DNA from: Ipomoea triloba
Lineage: Eukaryota; Streptophyta; Magnoliopsida; Solanales; Convolvulaceae
NCBI RefSeq assembly: GCF_003576645.1
Contig: NC_044930.1
Coordinates: forward strand, 8,767,512-8,831,511
Length of the DNA stretch: 64,000 bases
Direction: 5' to 3'
Shown here: positions 10,711 to 21,905 of the stretch, one piece after another
How positions within the stretch are numbered: position 1 is the first letter of the stretch
How the letters are laid out: the number at the start of each line of letters is the position of its first letter
Made by a program: the position numbers and the translations under genes
Notes under the pieces: generated by a model
What the model was told of the DNA's origin: nothing
The model's database searches: none
Seen by the model: only the letters and a program-made list of their open reading frames with translations

Positions 10711-10756
<46 letters not shown>
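10335..10756. mobile_element. Inverted-repeat element set between two (TA)n runs
   Basis: Imperfect inverted ends (GTGGTCGCGCCTTTCC... against the complement of ...AAGGTGCGGCCACAC) lie directly inside TA dinucleotide runs at 10,335-10,355 and 10,714-10,756. Internal repeats of CACCACTCAATGTTA occur. The layout resembles MITEs that target TA microsatellites (the Micron type in rice). It has no coding capacity. Confidence 0.65.
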
Positions 10757-10757
<1 letters not shown>

Positions 10758-10873
10758 CCATAAAGGGTTTCTTTAAACTTGCGGTTTAAACCCAACAAAA
10801 AGAAACATAAATCCAAGTTGTTTGTACACATATTTTCCTTAAAACCGATTCGCTACTTTCTGAGGGTGCTAGG

Positions 10874-11029
10874 TGTTAAACCCATAGCTTGAACTAGTAT
10901 TTAGATGATTTTGTTATTTACTATTCTTTAGGCTTTAGTTTTGATTCTGTTGTAACTTCTTTTTGTAGAGTGCTATATATACCTTCAGTGTAAATCATCA
11001 ATGAAATCAATTCATTCCTACTCTTTACA
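10874..11029 (+). repeat. 5' LTR of the copia element
   Basis: This 156-bp LTR begins TGTTAAACCC and ends TTTACA. It has a TATA-like GCTATATATACC near its end. It is followed directly by the primer binding site at 11,030. Confidence 0.95.
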
Positions 11030-11105
11030 TGGTATCAAGAGCTAGCAACTATTCTTACTTTTTTTTTTTACTCTTTTCCTTTTCCTTAGCCTACATTGCT
11101 ACACA

Positions 11106-12525
11106 ATGTCTACCACAACTGAAACAACCGCAATTATACACCCATAGTCCAAATTACTGCTCCTGCGAATTTCCCTATTAAGCTTACTTCCTCCAACTTT
11201 TCAGTTTGGAGACGACAAATCAAAGCCACTTTAAGTGGCTTCAATTTACTAGGCTACATTGATGGAAGTACTGTAGCCCCATCCCAGTTTTCCGATGTCG
11301 CGAAATCTATTCCAAATCCTAGCTATACAAATTGGTACCGTCAAGATCAAATTATAATTAGTGTCCTCCTTGGAAGCTTGACCCCATTCAACCACTCATC
11401 TCTTCCGCTGAAACCTCTCATGCAGCTTGGGAGTCATTAACAACGTGCTTTGCAAACACCTCACGTGGGCGAATTGTCTCGCTTAAATCCAAGTTAGCCC
11501 GTAATCCACGAGGTAATCGATCCATTGTTGATTATCTGAACGATATGAAGGTCATTACTGATGATCTTGCTCTCGCACAATGCCCAGTGTCCGATGAAGA
11601 TCTTACGGTTCACATTCTTACTCAGATTGGTGAAGAATACAACTCTGTTGTATCAGCTGTACGTGTCCGAGAGTCTTCACTATCACTCTTTGAGCACTTT
11701 GAGATACTCACAGACCATGAGCGTATGCTAAAGGAAGCAGATGAGTCCCGGCAGAATGTTATTGCCATTGCGAATGTTACTCAACGGTCCTCAAACAATG
11801 GTCGTTCATCTCAAGGTAATTCTTATATGAATCGGCACAATCGTAGTCAGTTTGCAAATAACAATTCTCGACCACCGTGGCAAAATTACAACAGTGGACG
11901 AGCCTCCCAGAATGGTTTGGTGTGTAAGTTCTGTAATATTCCTGGACATGAGGTACGTTATTGTCGTAAGCTAATCCGATTTTTGACAGAGAATAATACC
12001 TCGCATGTTCAATCCGCAAGCTCGAGCCCGACCCCGTCTGTCAATACGTCTACGACACAACCTATGCTGACACACCCGTGGTTATTTGATAGTGGCGCTT
12101 CTCACCATACCACGTCGAGTACTTCACCGCTACATACTTTCAGCGAATATGGTGGTCCAGATGAGATACGCCTGGGTGATGGTAAGTGTCTTCCTATAAC
12201 TCATATTGGTCACACTACCCTTTCTACACCATCCCGACCTCTTTCCCTTAATAATGTTTTGTGTGTTCCTACGTTACATAGGAATTTAGTGTCTGTTTCT
12301 CAATTATGCCACGCTAACTCTATTTCGATTGAATTCTTCTCTAATTTCTTTCTCGTGAAGGATTGTCGAACGGGGGTACCACTGATGCAGGGGGAGACCG
12401 TTGATGGTGTCTATTACGCTCCTACCTCATTTATGCCTCAAGTCAATGCAACGAATTTGGTGTCTCTGTCAGATTGGCATCATCGTTTGGGTAACCCCTC
12501 TAATAAAATACTTGTTCTGTTTTAA
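11106..12525 (+). pseudogene. copia gag-protease region (broken)
   Basis: The ATG at 11,106 is followed by a stop after 13 codons. A gag-like frame continues (V-W-R-R-Q-I-K-A-T-L-S-G) and shifts frame again near 11,380-11,440. From 11,545 an open stretch of 326 codons contains gag sequence, a zinc knuckle C-K-F-C-N-I-P-G-H-E-V-R-Y-C, and the aspartic protease motif W-L-F-D-S-G-A-S-H-H. It then reaches a GAG-pre-integrase W-H-H-R-L-G before a stop at 12,523. Gag would package the RNA and the protease would cleave the polyprotein; neither can be made intact here. Confidence 0.85.
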
Positions 12526-12623
12526 GTCGTTGCTTCAATGTTTCCAACTTTCCATTAAATCGTTTTCACTCTATTTCTTGCAACATTAATAAGAGCCACA
12601 AATTACCCTTTGTAAAAAATTCT

Positions 12624-14006
12624 ATGGCGAGCTCGCCTCTAGAACTAATTTATACTGATGTTTGGAGCTCGTCACAAAAATCAATTGATGGCTATACTTA
12701 CTATGTTATTTTTGTTGACCACTTTACAAAATACATTTGGTTCTACCCACTCAAAAAAAAGTCAGATGTGGCTCTTATTTTTCCACAGTACAAAAGACTT
12801 GTAGAAAATTATTTCAATAAAAAAATACTCTCAATATTCTCAGATAATGGAGGAGAATTCATTAAACTTGTTCCTACATTTAATAATGAGGGGATTTTTC
12901 ATTTCACCACTCCCCCTCATACCCCTGAGCATAACGGAACGGCTGAACGTCGTCACCGCCACATAGTTGAGACTGGTATGTCATTATTACATTCAGCTTC
13001 TTTACCTTTGTCTTTTTGGTCTCATGCGTTCCAAACTGCAGTTTATCTCATAAATAGGTTGCCCACACCTATCTTGGGTAACCAATCTCCTTTTGCTGTC
13101 TTATATAAAACTCAACCCAATTATGCTAAGCTCCAGCCGTTTGGATGTTTATGTTTTCCCTGGCTAAAATCGTACCGCTCACATAAACTTGAGCCTAAAT
13201 CATCTTCTTGTATTTTTTTGGGTTACTCAAATTCAAAGTCTGCCTATAAATGCTATGAACCTAATAAAAAAAAAGGTTTTCTCTCTACGAATGTTAAATT
13301 TGTTCCAACCCAACTTCCCTACAAAACTCTAAATGTGGATGATTCTGCAATTTCAACCTCTCGAGTCACAAATAATGTTTGTCCATTTTCCAATCTAGTT
13401 ACACAGCCACGTCCGTCTAGACATGCAAATACAACTCCTACGTATGATTTTCAGGTTTCTCAACCGTCCGTGCCAGCTCCGTCGCCGATAGCAACTCCTC
13501 CGCCGGCGGTCGATCTCTTCCAGTCTCAACCAACGTCCGTGCCACCTCCATCGCCATTAGCTCATGTTTCGTCGCCCAGTAGTCGTTCTCCGGTGTTGTC
13601 TCCACCACGTACGTCATCGCCTCCTTCGGCGTCATCCCCTAATCCGACGTTATCTCCTCTTCCAGCGTCATCTCATCCACCAATGTCGTCCCCTGAACTG
13701 GCGTCATCCCCTCCTCAGGCGTCGTTCCCCACATCGGCATCATCCCCCACTCCAACTTCGTCTAGTAGCACACCGGTAGTCGCTCCACGTCAGGTACCTA
13801 CTACTCGACCTGTCCAGAACCGCAAGCCTAATCCTAAATATTTTGGTCTTTCATTTGTCAATACCGCCTCATCAGTACATCCCTTACCTCCTCGTCTTGA
13901 ACCTAACACCATCACCCAAGCGTTGAGAGATCCTTTGTGGCGTATGGCAATGGACGAAGAGTATGAGGCTTTACTACGGAATATCACTTGGGTTTTGGTA
14001 CCATGA
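12624..14006 (+). pseudogene. copia integrase and start of reverse transcriptase (broken)
   Basis: This is a 460-codon open frame with the retroviral-type integrase core. The DDE residues are visible in Y-T-D-V-W, F-S-D-N-G-G-E-F and H-N-G-T-A-E-R-R-H-R-H. A Pro/Ser-rich linker (about 13,400-13,800) follows, as in many plant copia elements, then the RT entry motif W-R-M-A-M-D-E-E-Y-E-A-L. A TGA at 14,004 interrupts the RT. Confidence 0.9.
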
Positions 14007-14021
14007 CAATCCAAACCGGTA

Positions 14022-15420
14022 ATTGGGTGCAAATGGGTGTTCCGGGTTAAATGTAAGCCAGATGGTTCTGTTGACAAGTATAAGGCACGGCTTGTAGCGA
14101 AAGGGGTATTTACAGCAAGCTGGGCGTGATTTCTTTGAAACATATAGCCCAGTAATGAAACTTGTTACTATACGTGTGGTTATTTCTTTTGCATTGCATA
14201 ATAATTGGCCTATACGGCAGTTAGACATTAATAGCGCATTTTTGAATGGAACGTTGACTGAAACTGTTTTTATGGAACAACCACCGGGTTATGTTAATGT
14301 GGATTTTCCTTCTCATGTTTTTCAGCTTAAAAAAGCTTTGTATGGCCTTAAACAGGCACCGCGAGCCTGGTACCTTGAGCTTAGCCGTTTTTTGTTGCGT
14401 TATGGTTTTGTTAAGTCATAGGCAGAAACTTCCTTATTTGTTTACTCAGCTAATGGCATTCTCATGTACATTTTGGTGTATGTCGATGATATCCTACTGA
14501 CCGGGAGTAGTGTTGTATGTGTTGAGCAGTGTGTACGAGCATTGTCTAATGCCTTTGCATTGAAAGACTTGGGTCATGTTCATCATTTTCTAGGTGTGGA
14601 TGTCATTTCGACTATGGCTGGTATGTTTTTGTCCCAATCACAATATATTTCTAATATTTTGGTCAAATTTCACATGGATGGTGCTAAGCCAGTTTCCACG
14701 CCCATGAGTTCTTCAGAGGTTCTCCCTTTGCCGGACTCTTCTACAGTTGTTGATCCTACAGGTTATTACAGGCTTATTGGTATGTTGCAATATTTGAGCA
14801 TTACTCGTCTAGATGTTTTGTTTGCTGTGAATCGTTTGTCACAGTTTATGCATGCACCATCTACGACTCATTGGTCCACTGCGAAGCGTGTTCTACGCTA
14901 CCTTAAAGGGACATTGTTCCATGGGCTATTTCTCAAAGGTACCACTTCTTTTCAACTTACTGCCTTTTCTGATTCCAAAGGTACCACTTCTTTTCAACTT
15001 ACTGCCTTTTCTGATTCTGATTGGGGTGGCTCTTTTCAACTTACTGCCTTTTCTGATTCTGATTGGGGTGGCTCCAGCACTTTGGGTGCCTTTTCTGATT
15101 CTGATTGGGGTGGCTCCAGCACTTTGGGCCGTTCTACCACTGCTTATGTTTTGTACCTCGGGGGTAACATTGTTTCTTGGAAGTCAATGCGTCAGAAGTC
15201 AGTTTCTCGTTCTTCCACTGAGGCAGAATACCGTGCCCTTGCGAATGCTACTGCTGAGGTTTTGTGGGTTCAACATCTCTTGCGAGAGCTACACGTGGTA
15301 CTGAAAAGCTCTCCTATTTTACTATGTGATAATCTTAGTGTATATGTCTGCAAGAATCCTGTGTTCCACTCTAGAATGAAGCATCTTGCCCTTGACTATT
15401 TCTTTGTTCGTGATTGGTGA
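14022..15420 (+). pseudogene. copia reverse transcriptase-RNase H (broken, with 42-bp tandem repeats)
   Basis: RT motifs G-C-K-W-V-F, Y-K-A-R-L-V-A-K-G, L-D-I-N-S-A-F-L-N-G and A-L-Y-G-L-K-Q-A-P-R-A-W lie in frames broken near 14,100 and by a TAG near 14,420. From 14,464 a 318-codon frame has the catalytic Y-V-D-D-I-L-L-T-G and RNase H ([13 protein letters not shown]). The RNase H segment around F-S-D-S-D-W-G-G is present about four times at an exact 42-bp period (14,935-15,128), still in frame. Confidence 0.9.
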
Positions 15421-15562
15421 CGTCGGGTGCTTTGGTTGTTCGTCATCTTTCCTCCAAAGAGCAGCTCGCTGATATCCTCACAAAGCCGTTGAGTCGTGCG
15501 CCTTTTCAACTTTTTCGGTCCAAGATTGGAGTCTCCGATGGATCCTCCATCTTGCGGGGGCA

Positions 15563-15718
15563 TGTTAAACCCATAGCCTGAACTAGTTTTTAGATGATTT
15601 TGTTATTTACTATTCTTTAGGCTTTAGTTTTGATTCTGTTATAACTTCCTTTTGTAGAGTGCTATATATACCTTCAGTGTAAATCATCAATGAAATCAAT
15701 TCATTCTTACTCTTCACA
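15563..15718 (+). repeat. 3' LTR of the copia element
   Basis: This 156-bp LTR begins TGTTAAACCC and ends TTCACA, and is followed by the CTAGG target duplication. It differs from the 5' LTR at six sites. Confidence 0.95.
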
Positions 15719-15723
15719 CTAGG

Positions 15724-16733
15724 AACGTTGTAGCGTCAGTCTCCTAGGATAAAACTGATTACAACCTTAAGTTAGTTTGAGTACTCAAACGAAAGGTCCG
15801 GCGAACGAGAACAATGGAAGAGCAATCCGTACAATTTACGGAAGTAATTGGCAGAATTTCTCTTTCTAAGAAAACGATTTTGAAAGAGAAGGAAACAAAA
15901 TTCATATTTTGACAATTCAAAATCAGCAGCTAAAAAAATTTTGCCAACACCACAACGCTCAATCTCCCGGGATAAAACAAATTAGGACATTAAGTTTGAG
16001 CACTCAAACGAAAGGTCCGGCAAACGAGAATAATGGACGAGCAAACCGTACAAATTACGGAAGTGATTGTCATAATTTCTCTTTCTAAGAAAACGATTTT
16101 GAGAGAAGAGGAAAGAAAATTCAGTCGACCTTAAGTTTGAGCACTCAAACGAAAGGTCCGGCGAACAAAAACAATAATGGGCGAGCAAACCGTACAATTT
16201 ACGAAAGTGTTCCGTAAGAACAATAATGGGCGAGCATACCGTACAGTTTACGGAAGTGATTATCAAAATTTCTCTTTCTAAGAAAACGATTTTGAGGGAG
16301 GAGGAAACAAAATTCATATTTTGACCGGTCAAAATCAATAGCTAAAAAAAACCCCTAAATAAATCATATTAGTAACCCCATAGAATTCAATTAGAGAAAG
16401 CCTCTATGCTATACAATTCAATATGATTTTTTTTAAAAAAAAAAAAAGCAATAATGGGCGAGTAAACCGTACAATTTACAAAAGTGTTCCGTAAGAACAA
16501 TAATGGGCGAGCAAACCGTACAGTTTACGGAAGTGATTGTCAAAATTTCTCTTTCTAAGAAAACGATTTTGAGGGAGGAGGAAACAAAATTCATATTTTG
16601 ACAGTTCAAAATCAACAGCTAAAAAAGCCCCCACTAAATAAATCATATTAGTAACCCCCATAAAATTCAATTAGAGAAAGCCTCTATGCTATACAATTCA
16701 ATATGAATTTAAAAAAAAAAAAAAAAAAAGCTC
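15724..16733. repeat. Degenerate tandem array with poly-A-ended units
   Basis: The motifs ACGAAAGGTCCGG, GAGCAAACCGTACA and TTTCTCTTTCTAAGAAAACG recur at irregular 150-280-bp spacing. The last two units (about 16,160-16,450 and 16,445-16,730) are near-identical over about 280 bp and each ends in an A-run (about 16,433-16,446 and 16,711-16,729). No protein is encoded; short frames on the minus strand only repeat with the DNA. Confidence 0.75.
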
Positions 16734-17364
16734 TTGTATATATAGTGGTGCAAACCCACTTTCCAAGCCAACATGGGACAAGTGCTTTTACAAAATCTTT
16801 CCACCTTCATTTTCCAACTCAAATGGGTCTACTTTGAGAATCAATTTCTCATTCATCTACTATCCATTTTGAGCGTACAATGTATCAATTTCTTTGTCTC
16901 ACTATGAAGAACTCGAATCTACTTTAATCCAACTCAAAAAGAAAGTAGACCCCACATATATTTGTATCATAAAATAGCCACTTTCTATGCCGTTTTATGC
17001 TAATATTCCATCAGATAATAACAAAGATTAAATTTATTTGCAGATCTTTGAATGTTTAAACTCTAATTTTTAGCAAAGGAGTGTACCAATTCATAAGAAA
17101 TATTTTAATGGTAAAAAATTTCTGGCTTAATATTCTTCATCTGTATACATGTCATTATTTGATTGGTTTATTTAATATTTAATTAATAATTAATAAATAA
17201 ATTCAATTTTTAACTTGTTATAGGATCTACCAATTTATGAGTAGTCAATGAAGGTAAAGAGTTTCATTATCACATTAAGAAAAAAAAATTATTCATATTT
17301 TAACGTGGCATATATATGCCCTATAATGAAAAGAATCCGAAAATGCATGCCCAGAATAGATGAT
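16734..17364. other. AT-rich intron sequence, nothing recognised
   Basis: Ordinary AT-rich sequence within the 12.1-kb NLR intron. I see no coding motif, repeat boundary or structural RNA here. Confidence 0.5.
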
Positions 17365-18416
17365 GGCTATGTTTGGCAAACCTAGCTGAAAAGGTAGCTG
17401 AAAGCTTAAAAGTAGCTGAAAAGCTATAAGCTCGAAGCTGAAATCTGAAGAGCTGTTAAGCTAGTTGTTATGCTTAAAAGTGTTTGGTAAACTTAACTTT
17501 TTGATAAGCTGGTAAATGTAAAAAGACTAAAAAGGACATCTTCATACAATTTAAATAATTTTAAATTTAAATATGTTTGTTTATATATTAAAATATAAAA
17601 TAATGAAATCAATATTTTTAAATAAAATATAAAGTAAGAACATATATTTGAAAATATATAAAGTAAAAAAAAATGTTTATAATTCATAAGATTAGTTCAT
17701 AAAAAAATTAAGAGTTTATTACCAAAATAGTCCCTCGACTATTGTGAAATTACCAATTTGGTCCTCAACAATTTTTCGTGACCAATTAAGTCTATCGACT
17801 TTGAAAAATTTAACCAACTTGGTCCTCCGTTTATTTTTCTGTTAAACATCCATTAAATCGGGACCAAATTTGTAATTTTGCTATAGTCAATGGACCAAAT
17901 TGGTAATTAATTTTCACTGAAATGGTCCCTTGACTATAGAAAAATTACCAATTTGGTCCTGATTTAACGGATGTTTAACGGTAAAATAAACGGAGGACCA
18001 AATTGGTTAAATTTTTAAAAGTCGAGGGACTTAATTGGGCACAAAAAATTGTTGAGGACCAAATTAGTAATTTTGTAATAGTTGAGGGACCATTTCGGTA
18101 ATAAACTCAAAAATTAATGTTCAAACACAAATGTCAAACTGAAATTACAACCAAACATAATTGAAAAAAAATGTCAAAAGGGTTTTAATTGAGAGGGGTA
18201 AAGGATGCCATTTATTTAAAATAATAAGGATAAAGATGGAAAAAAGTTAAAAAGCTACTAGCTTATTTTTTAAAAGCTACCCCAAGTAACATTTCAAAAT
18301 AAGCTCTTATTTTAAGCTACTAGCTTATTTTGAGAACATTACCAAACAGAGCTTATAGCTTATTAATAGGTCAAAATAAGCTATAAGCTCCTAAATAAGC
18401 TCTGTAAAACAGAGCC
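17365..18416. mobile_element. MITE with AGCT-rich termini carrying a nested foldback element
   Basis: The ends are GGCTATGTTTGGC and the complement of ...ACAGAGCC, with GAT on both sides (17,362-17,364 and 18,417-18,419) as a 3-bp target duplication. Subterminal AAGCTATAAGCT-like repeats mark both arms. Removing the nested element (17,712-18,108 plus its duplication) leaves about 646 bp. The 3-bp duplication suggests a PIF/Harbinger or CACTA type. It is non-coding. Confidence 0.65.
17712..18108. mobile_element. 397-bp near-perfect palindromic MITE
   Basis: It is flanked by 9-bp duplications AAAAATTAA (17,703-17,711 and 18,109-18,117). The left half (GAGTTTATTACC, CCAATTTGGTCCTCAAC, CTCCGTTTATTTT) is repeated in complement by the right half, so a single strand would fold into a roughly 190-bp hairpin. 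It is nested in the MITE at 17,365-18,416. Terminal GAGT and the 9-bp duplication place it with Mutator-like MITEs. Confidence 0.9.
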
Positions 18417-18419
18417 GAT

Positions 18420-19113
18420 ATGTTACGTACACCTATTGAATGTGCCAATTACACTTGCTAATTATGCTAGACCATCCTATTGGTTCTTGCTTTATAATGG
18501 TCAACAATCTTTGAGAGGATTTTTAGTAAGAATATGGTATTTTCTTGTGTGTTAGACTTGGATAATTCTCCGTGTAATTAAGTTAGTAATTTAAAACCCC
18601 TAAAAAAATTCATTTATAAAAGTATTATCAAATTGTTCAATCAACAAAGGATCAAAGGTAGTGAATGATGAGTAGTGAAGGATGTTGACAAGTGGAGAAG
18701 TAAGACATCCTCAGCTCATAGTAAAGCTTAATTAAGCAGTATTATATTGTAAGTATAGTTCAAGAATGCTTATGATTTGTCTTAAATTATTCAGAGTTTG
18801 AGATCGAGTCTCATGTTTACAACCAAGCTAAATTTTGGAAGGAGATTTGAGGAGAAACGGCAACCTCTATACCTCCATTATAAGTTTATTAGTTTAAATG
18901 TGTTTGTAATTTTGCTTTAAAATTTAAAAATAATGTTAATAGTAAGAATTGAACTCTTAATTTATCCTTTATTCTTAACCTAGATTAATTAAATGCTAAA
19001 GAATTTTCAAAAAAATAAAAATTTAAATGCTAAAGGCATTTATTAAATTTTTTGTATAACAATATATTTATTTAAATCATTCACTAACATTATATAGTTA
19101 TATAATTATAACG
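18420..19113. other. AT-rich intron sequence, nothing recognised
   Basis: No gene or clear element is seen. A short (AC/GC)n run sits at about 19,110-19,140. Confidence 0.5.
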
Positions 19114-19140
19114 CACACGCACGCGCGCGCACACACACAC

Positions 19141-19292
19141 ATTAATGATCAAATGAGAACTGCACCATAGGTAAGAATGTGAGAACCAACATGAATGTAC
19201 ACAATCTACTCCAAGGTAGATTGTGTGCATTGTGTGCATTTATATTGTAGTTCACAGTTCTTACCTAAGGAGTAGTGGTCCCTTGAACGCAA

Positions 19293-19352
<60 letters not shown>
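19141..19352. mobile_element. Small inverted-repeat element beside a (TA)n run
   Basis: GAGAACTGCACCATAGGTAAG near 19,154 pairs roughly with the complement near 19,250-19,272, around a central hairpin of CAATCTACTCCAAGGTAGATTG. A TA dinucleotide tract follows at about 19,294-19,352. It shares motifs (ATAGGTAAGAA.., CATGAATG) with 20,113-20,535. Confidence 0.6.
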
Positions 19353-19354
<2 letters not shown>

Positions 19355-20112
19355 CTTAGTCATATTATGTTTTTAAATTTTTACAAGTCTTAATTAATAC
19401 GTTTAATTGTAATTTTATATTAATATTAATATAATTATATATATAACTAATGTAAATTTTATTTATTACATAAATTAAGTAAAGTTATAAATTATACATT
19501 TTATAGACTTCATAACTTAATAATATTATAATTATAAAGTAAAAATAAAAATATTACATATAAATTATATCAATGTTAAATAAACTATAAGTATATTTCA
19601 AACTAGGACGACATATACACTAATAAATACGGAGTATAAAGTTATACATAATTCAATTAATCTAAACCGACATTTCTAAATTCTAACTAAAAATAATTAA
19701 TATACTTACACAGTTACACTATAATATAATATATACAGTAAGCTTTTAACTTTTCATTATTTATTATTAATAATTTATATTGTAATATATTTATTAAAAT
19801 TTTATTTAAAAATGTAATAAAAATATATTGAAGGTGAACTCACATATAAATTTCATGTGTGTTATGTTTCGCATCATTTCTATAAGAAGAATAGTTTTCA
19901 ATAGTTCGAGTTATCGGGCTAGCCCATTTAATTTTGGGCTAGCCCTATTGGGTCATCGGCCTTATCGGTTTCGGGCTCATCGGACTAATATTTTTTATCT
20001 AGTTAACCCGTTCGAGCTATAGCTCTGTCGGTTTTGATTTTATTGGGCCAGCCCATCGGGTTCGGGCCCGATTATCATCTCTTTATATTAGTGTATATTA
20101 CTAATATTTGTG
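19353..20112. other. Very AT-rich sequence, nothing recognised
   Basis: Low-complexity AT-rich DNA. A GC-richer patch at 19,900-20,080 repeats GGGCTAGCCC- and CGGGCT-like words, but no coding frame or element boundary is supported. Confidence 0.4.
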
Positions 20113-20535
20113 AGTCTATAGGTAAGAACATGAGAATTACATGAATGCACTGAAAATACTATACAAATGCACTGCAACTACTCTAGGGTCTGCATTTGTC
20201 CTCCAAGCATGCTTGGAGTATATTCGTTGCATTCATGCTGTATATTCAGGTGAAAACATCTCTTAATGTGAGAACATGCGGAATTCTTTGGTAATGCACG
20301 ATAAGTTCTACATGAATGCACAATAACTACTCCAGCTTCATGACTAGTACACGAATGCATCACACATTCGTGTAATAATTAACGTGAATTCATGTAGTAG
20401 TTTTGGTGCATTCATGTAGTAGTCACGGAGCTAAAGTAGTTATTGTACATTCACGGAGAACTTATTGTGCATTACTGAAGAAGTCCGCATGTTCGCATGT
20501 TAAGGCCGGTCCGCACCTTAATGGGACCCTATGTA
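20113..20535. mobile_element. Inverted-repeat element with CATGAATGCA words
   Basis: Starting at ATAGGTAAGAACATGAG and ending near GGGACCCTATGT, it has many facing copies of CATGAATGCA and TGCATTCATG. The end ATGTTAAGG..GCGG.. is shared with the element at 10,335-10,756, and a TA/TG repeat follows at 20,545. Boundaries are approximate. Confidence 0.55.
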
Positions 20536-20984
20536 CACATACATACATAATATATATATATGTGTGTGTGTGTATTAATACATTGTATAAATAATTTGTT
20601 GTTAACTTATGGATTAATGCATTATGTATTTGACTATTTATTAGGGCTTATTACTTTATTAATTAGTTATTGTTGTGTTTAATAAATTAAAATTGCATTA
20701 TTTATGTTTAAATTGCCACTTTCTTAGACATGAATCCAACTGGCAAGTGGTGAACCTGGATCCAGAATTTAGCAGTTTCCAAAGCCACCTTCCCCAGATG
20801 TTCATCCTGGTTTAAACAATTAAACGCCGCAAGCTAAGACCACAAGGTTCTGATCAAAACACCACGGCCAGTCGTCTAGCACGCGAGTAATATCCATTTA
20901 ATGATAGAATTGAAAGAGGAAGCACTCATGTCCAATTTCCTTGATACTCACACCTCTACATGGACGCCAAACACTCGATCGACA
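20536..20984. other. Unidentified sequence with a less AT-rich block
   Basis: 20,710-20,980 has more balanced composition and may be a decayed coding or element fragment. No frame stays open and I recognise no protein motif in it. Confidence 0.35.
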
Positions 20985-21245
20985 TAACATGGCAAATTAT
21001 TGTGTGGACCATAATTTACATAGTGCTGTGTAGACCATAATAAAAAATACATTTTTAATATATAAAGTATACATTATTTGTGTACTAAATGTACATTATA
21101 TAATATAAAGTACATCCTGTACACAAATAATGTACATCCCCTGAATGCAATGTATATTTTTAATATATTAAAAGTATATTAATTTTATATTGAATGTACA
21201 TTATTTGATAGTATAGTCCACTCACACAGTACAATAATGATTGCA
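20985..21245. mobile_element. MITE with TTATTGT/ACAATAA termini
   Basis: The inverted ends are AAATTATTGTGTGGACCATA and the complement near 21,225-21,240. The interior repeats ATAAAGTATACATTATTTG-like phrases. A related half lies at 30,379-30,590 and another fragment near 43,300-43,350. No target duplication is certain. Confidence 0.55.
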
Positions 21246-21475
21246 TGACATCTCAGAAGACCGTAAATTTGACGGGACGTTCTGTACTAAGCTTACTAAG
21301 CAATCTCGGAAACTTATATCATGTAATAAGGTCCACATAGCTTTGTAAACTCTAAGTTGAAATGATGTCATTTTGATTTTTAGAGTTCAAGAGATTATAT
21401 AATTTGTTTTTATAATCCACACTATGTAAATTTTGATTTTCCAGGTTGTATCCACATAAATACTAACCTATTCTA

Positions 21476-21905
21476 GGTATAGAATTTATACTCTTTAAGT
21501 ATAGAATGTCATAACACAAGACACATACACATTTATATATTTATTTATTTTTAATTTAATTTAGGCACAAAATTTATCTTTATAGGCACAGAATTTCACA
21601 ACATAAAATTCATAACATAAGACATGCAATATGTTGTGTGTTACAAAGCTACTAATTTGTTTTATGTATGGAATTTAGACTCTTAAGATAAGGTACAAAA
21701 TTTCACAACACAAGACACATACACATGTTATATATTTACTTAATTATTTTCAAATATGATTTTAGGTACAAAATTTATGTTCATAGACACAGAATTTCGT
21801 AACACAAGACGCGTAAATTAATAACATAAGACACACAATATGTATGTTGTGTGTTACATAGCTACTAATTTGTTCCAAATACATAATTTATACTCTTATG
21901 GTAAA
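21476..21905. repeat. Two-copy tandem repeat of about 215 bp
   Basis: The phrases CACAACACAAGACACATACACAT, GACACAGAATTTC and GCTACTAATTTGTT occur in the same order twice; GCTACTAATTTGTT is at about 21,648 and 21,863. It is non-coding. Confidence 0.75.

Larger units (their letters stand above)
10869..15723 (+). mobile_element. Ty1/copia LTR retrotransposon, degenerate, in an NLR intron
   Basis: The element is 10,874-15,718 (4,845 bp), flanked by the 5-bp target duplication CTAGG (10,869-10,873 and 15,719-15,723). The two 156-bp LTRs start TGTTAAAC and end in CA. They differ at six positions by eye (about 96% identical), implying insertion of the order of one to two million years ago at usual plant rates. 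A primer binding site TGGTATCAAGAGC (initiator-Met tRNA type) follows the left LTR, and a GCGGGGG-type polypurine tract precedes the right one. The order gag, protease, integrase, RT, RNase H defines copia. Stops and frameshifts make it non-autonomous. It sits in the sense-opposite orientation inside the 12.1-kb NLR intron. Confidence 0.95.

Noticed and set aside
13438..14228. Minus-strand frames over the copia pol region
   Set aside because: They are shadows of the plus-strand integrase and RT frames.
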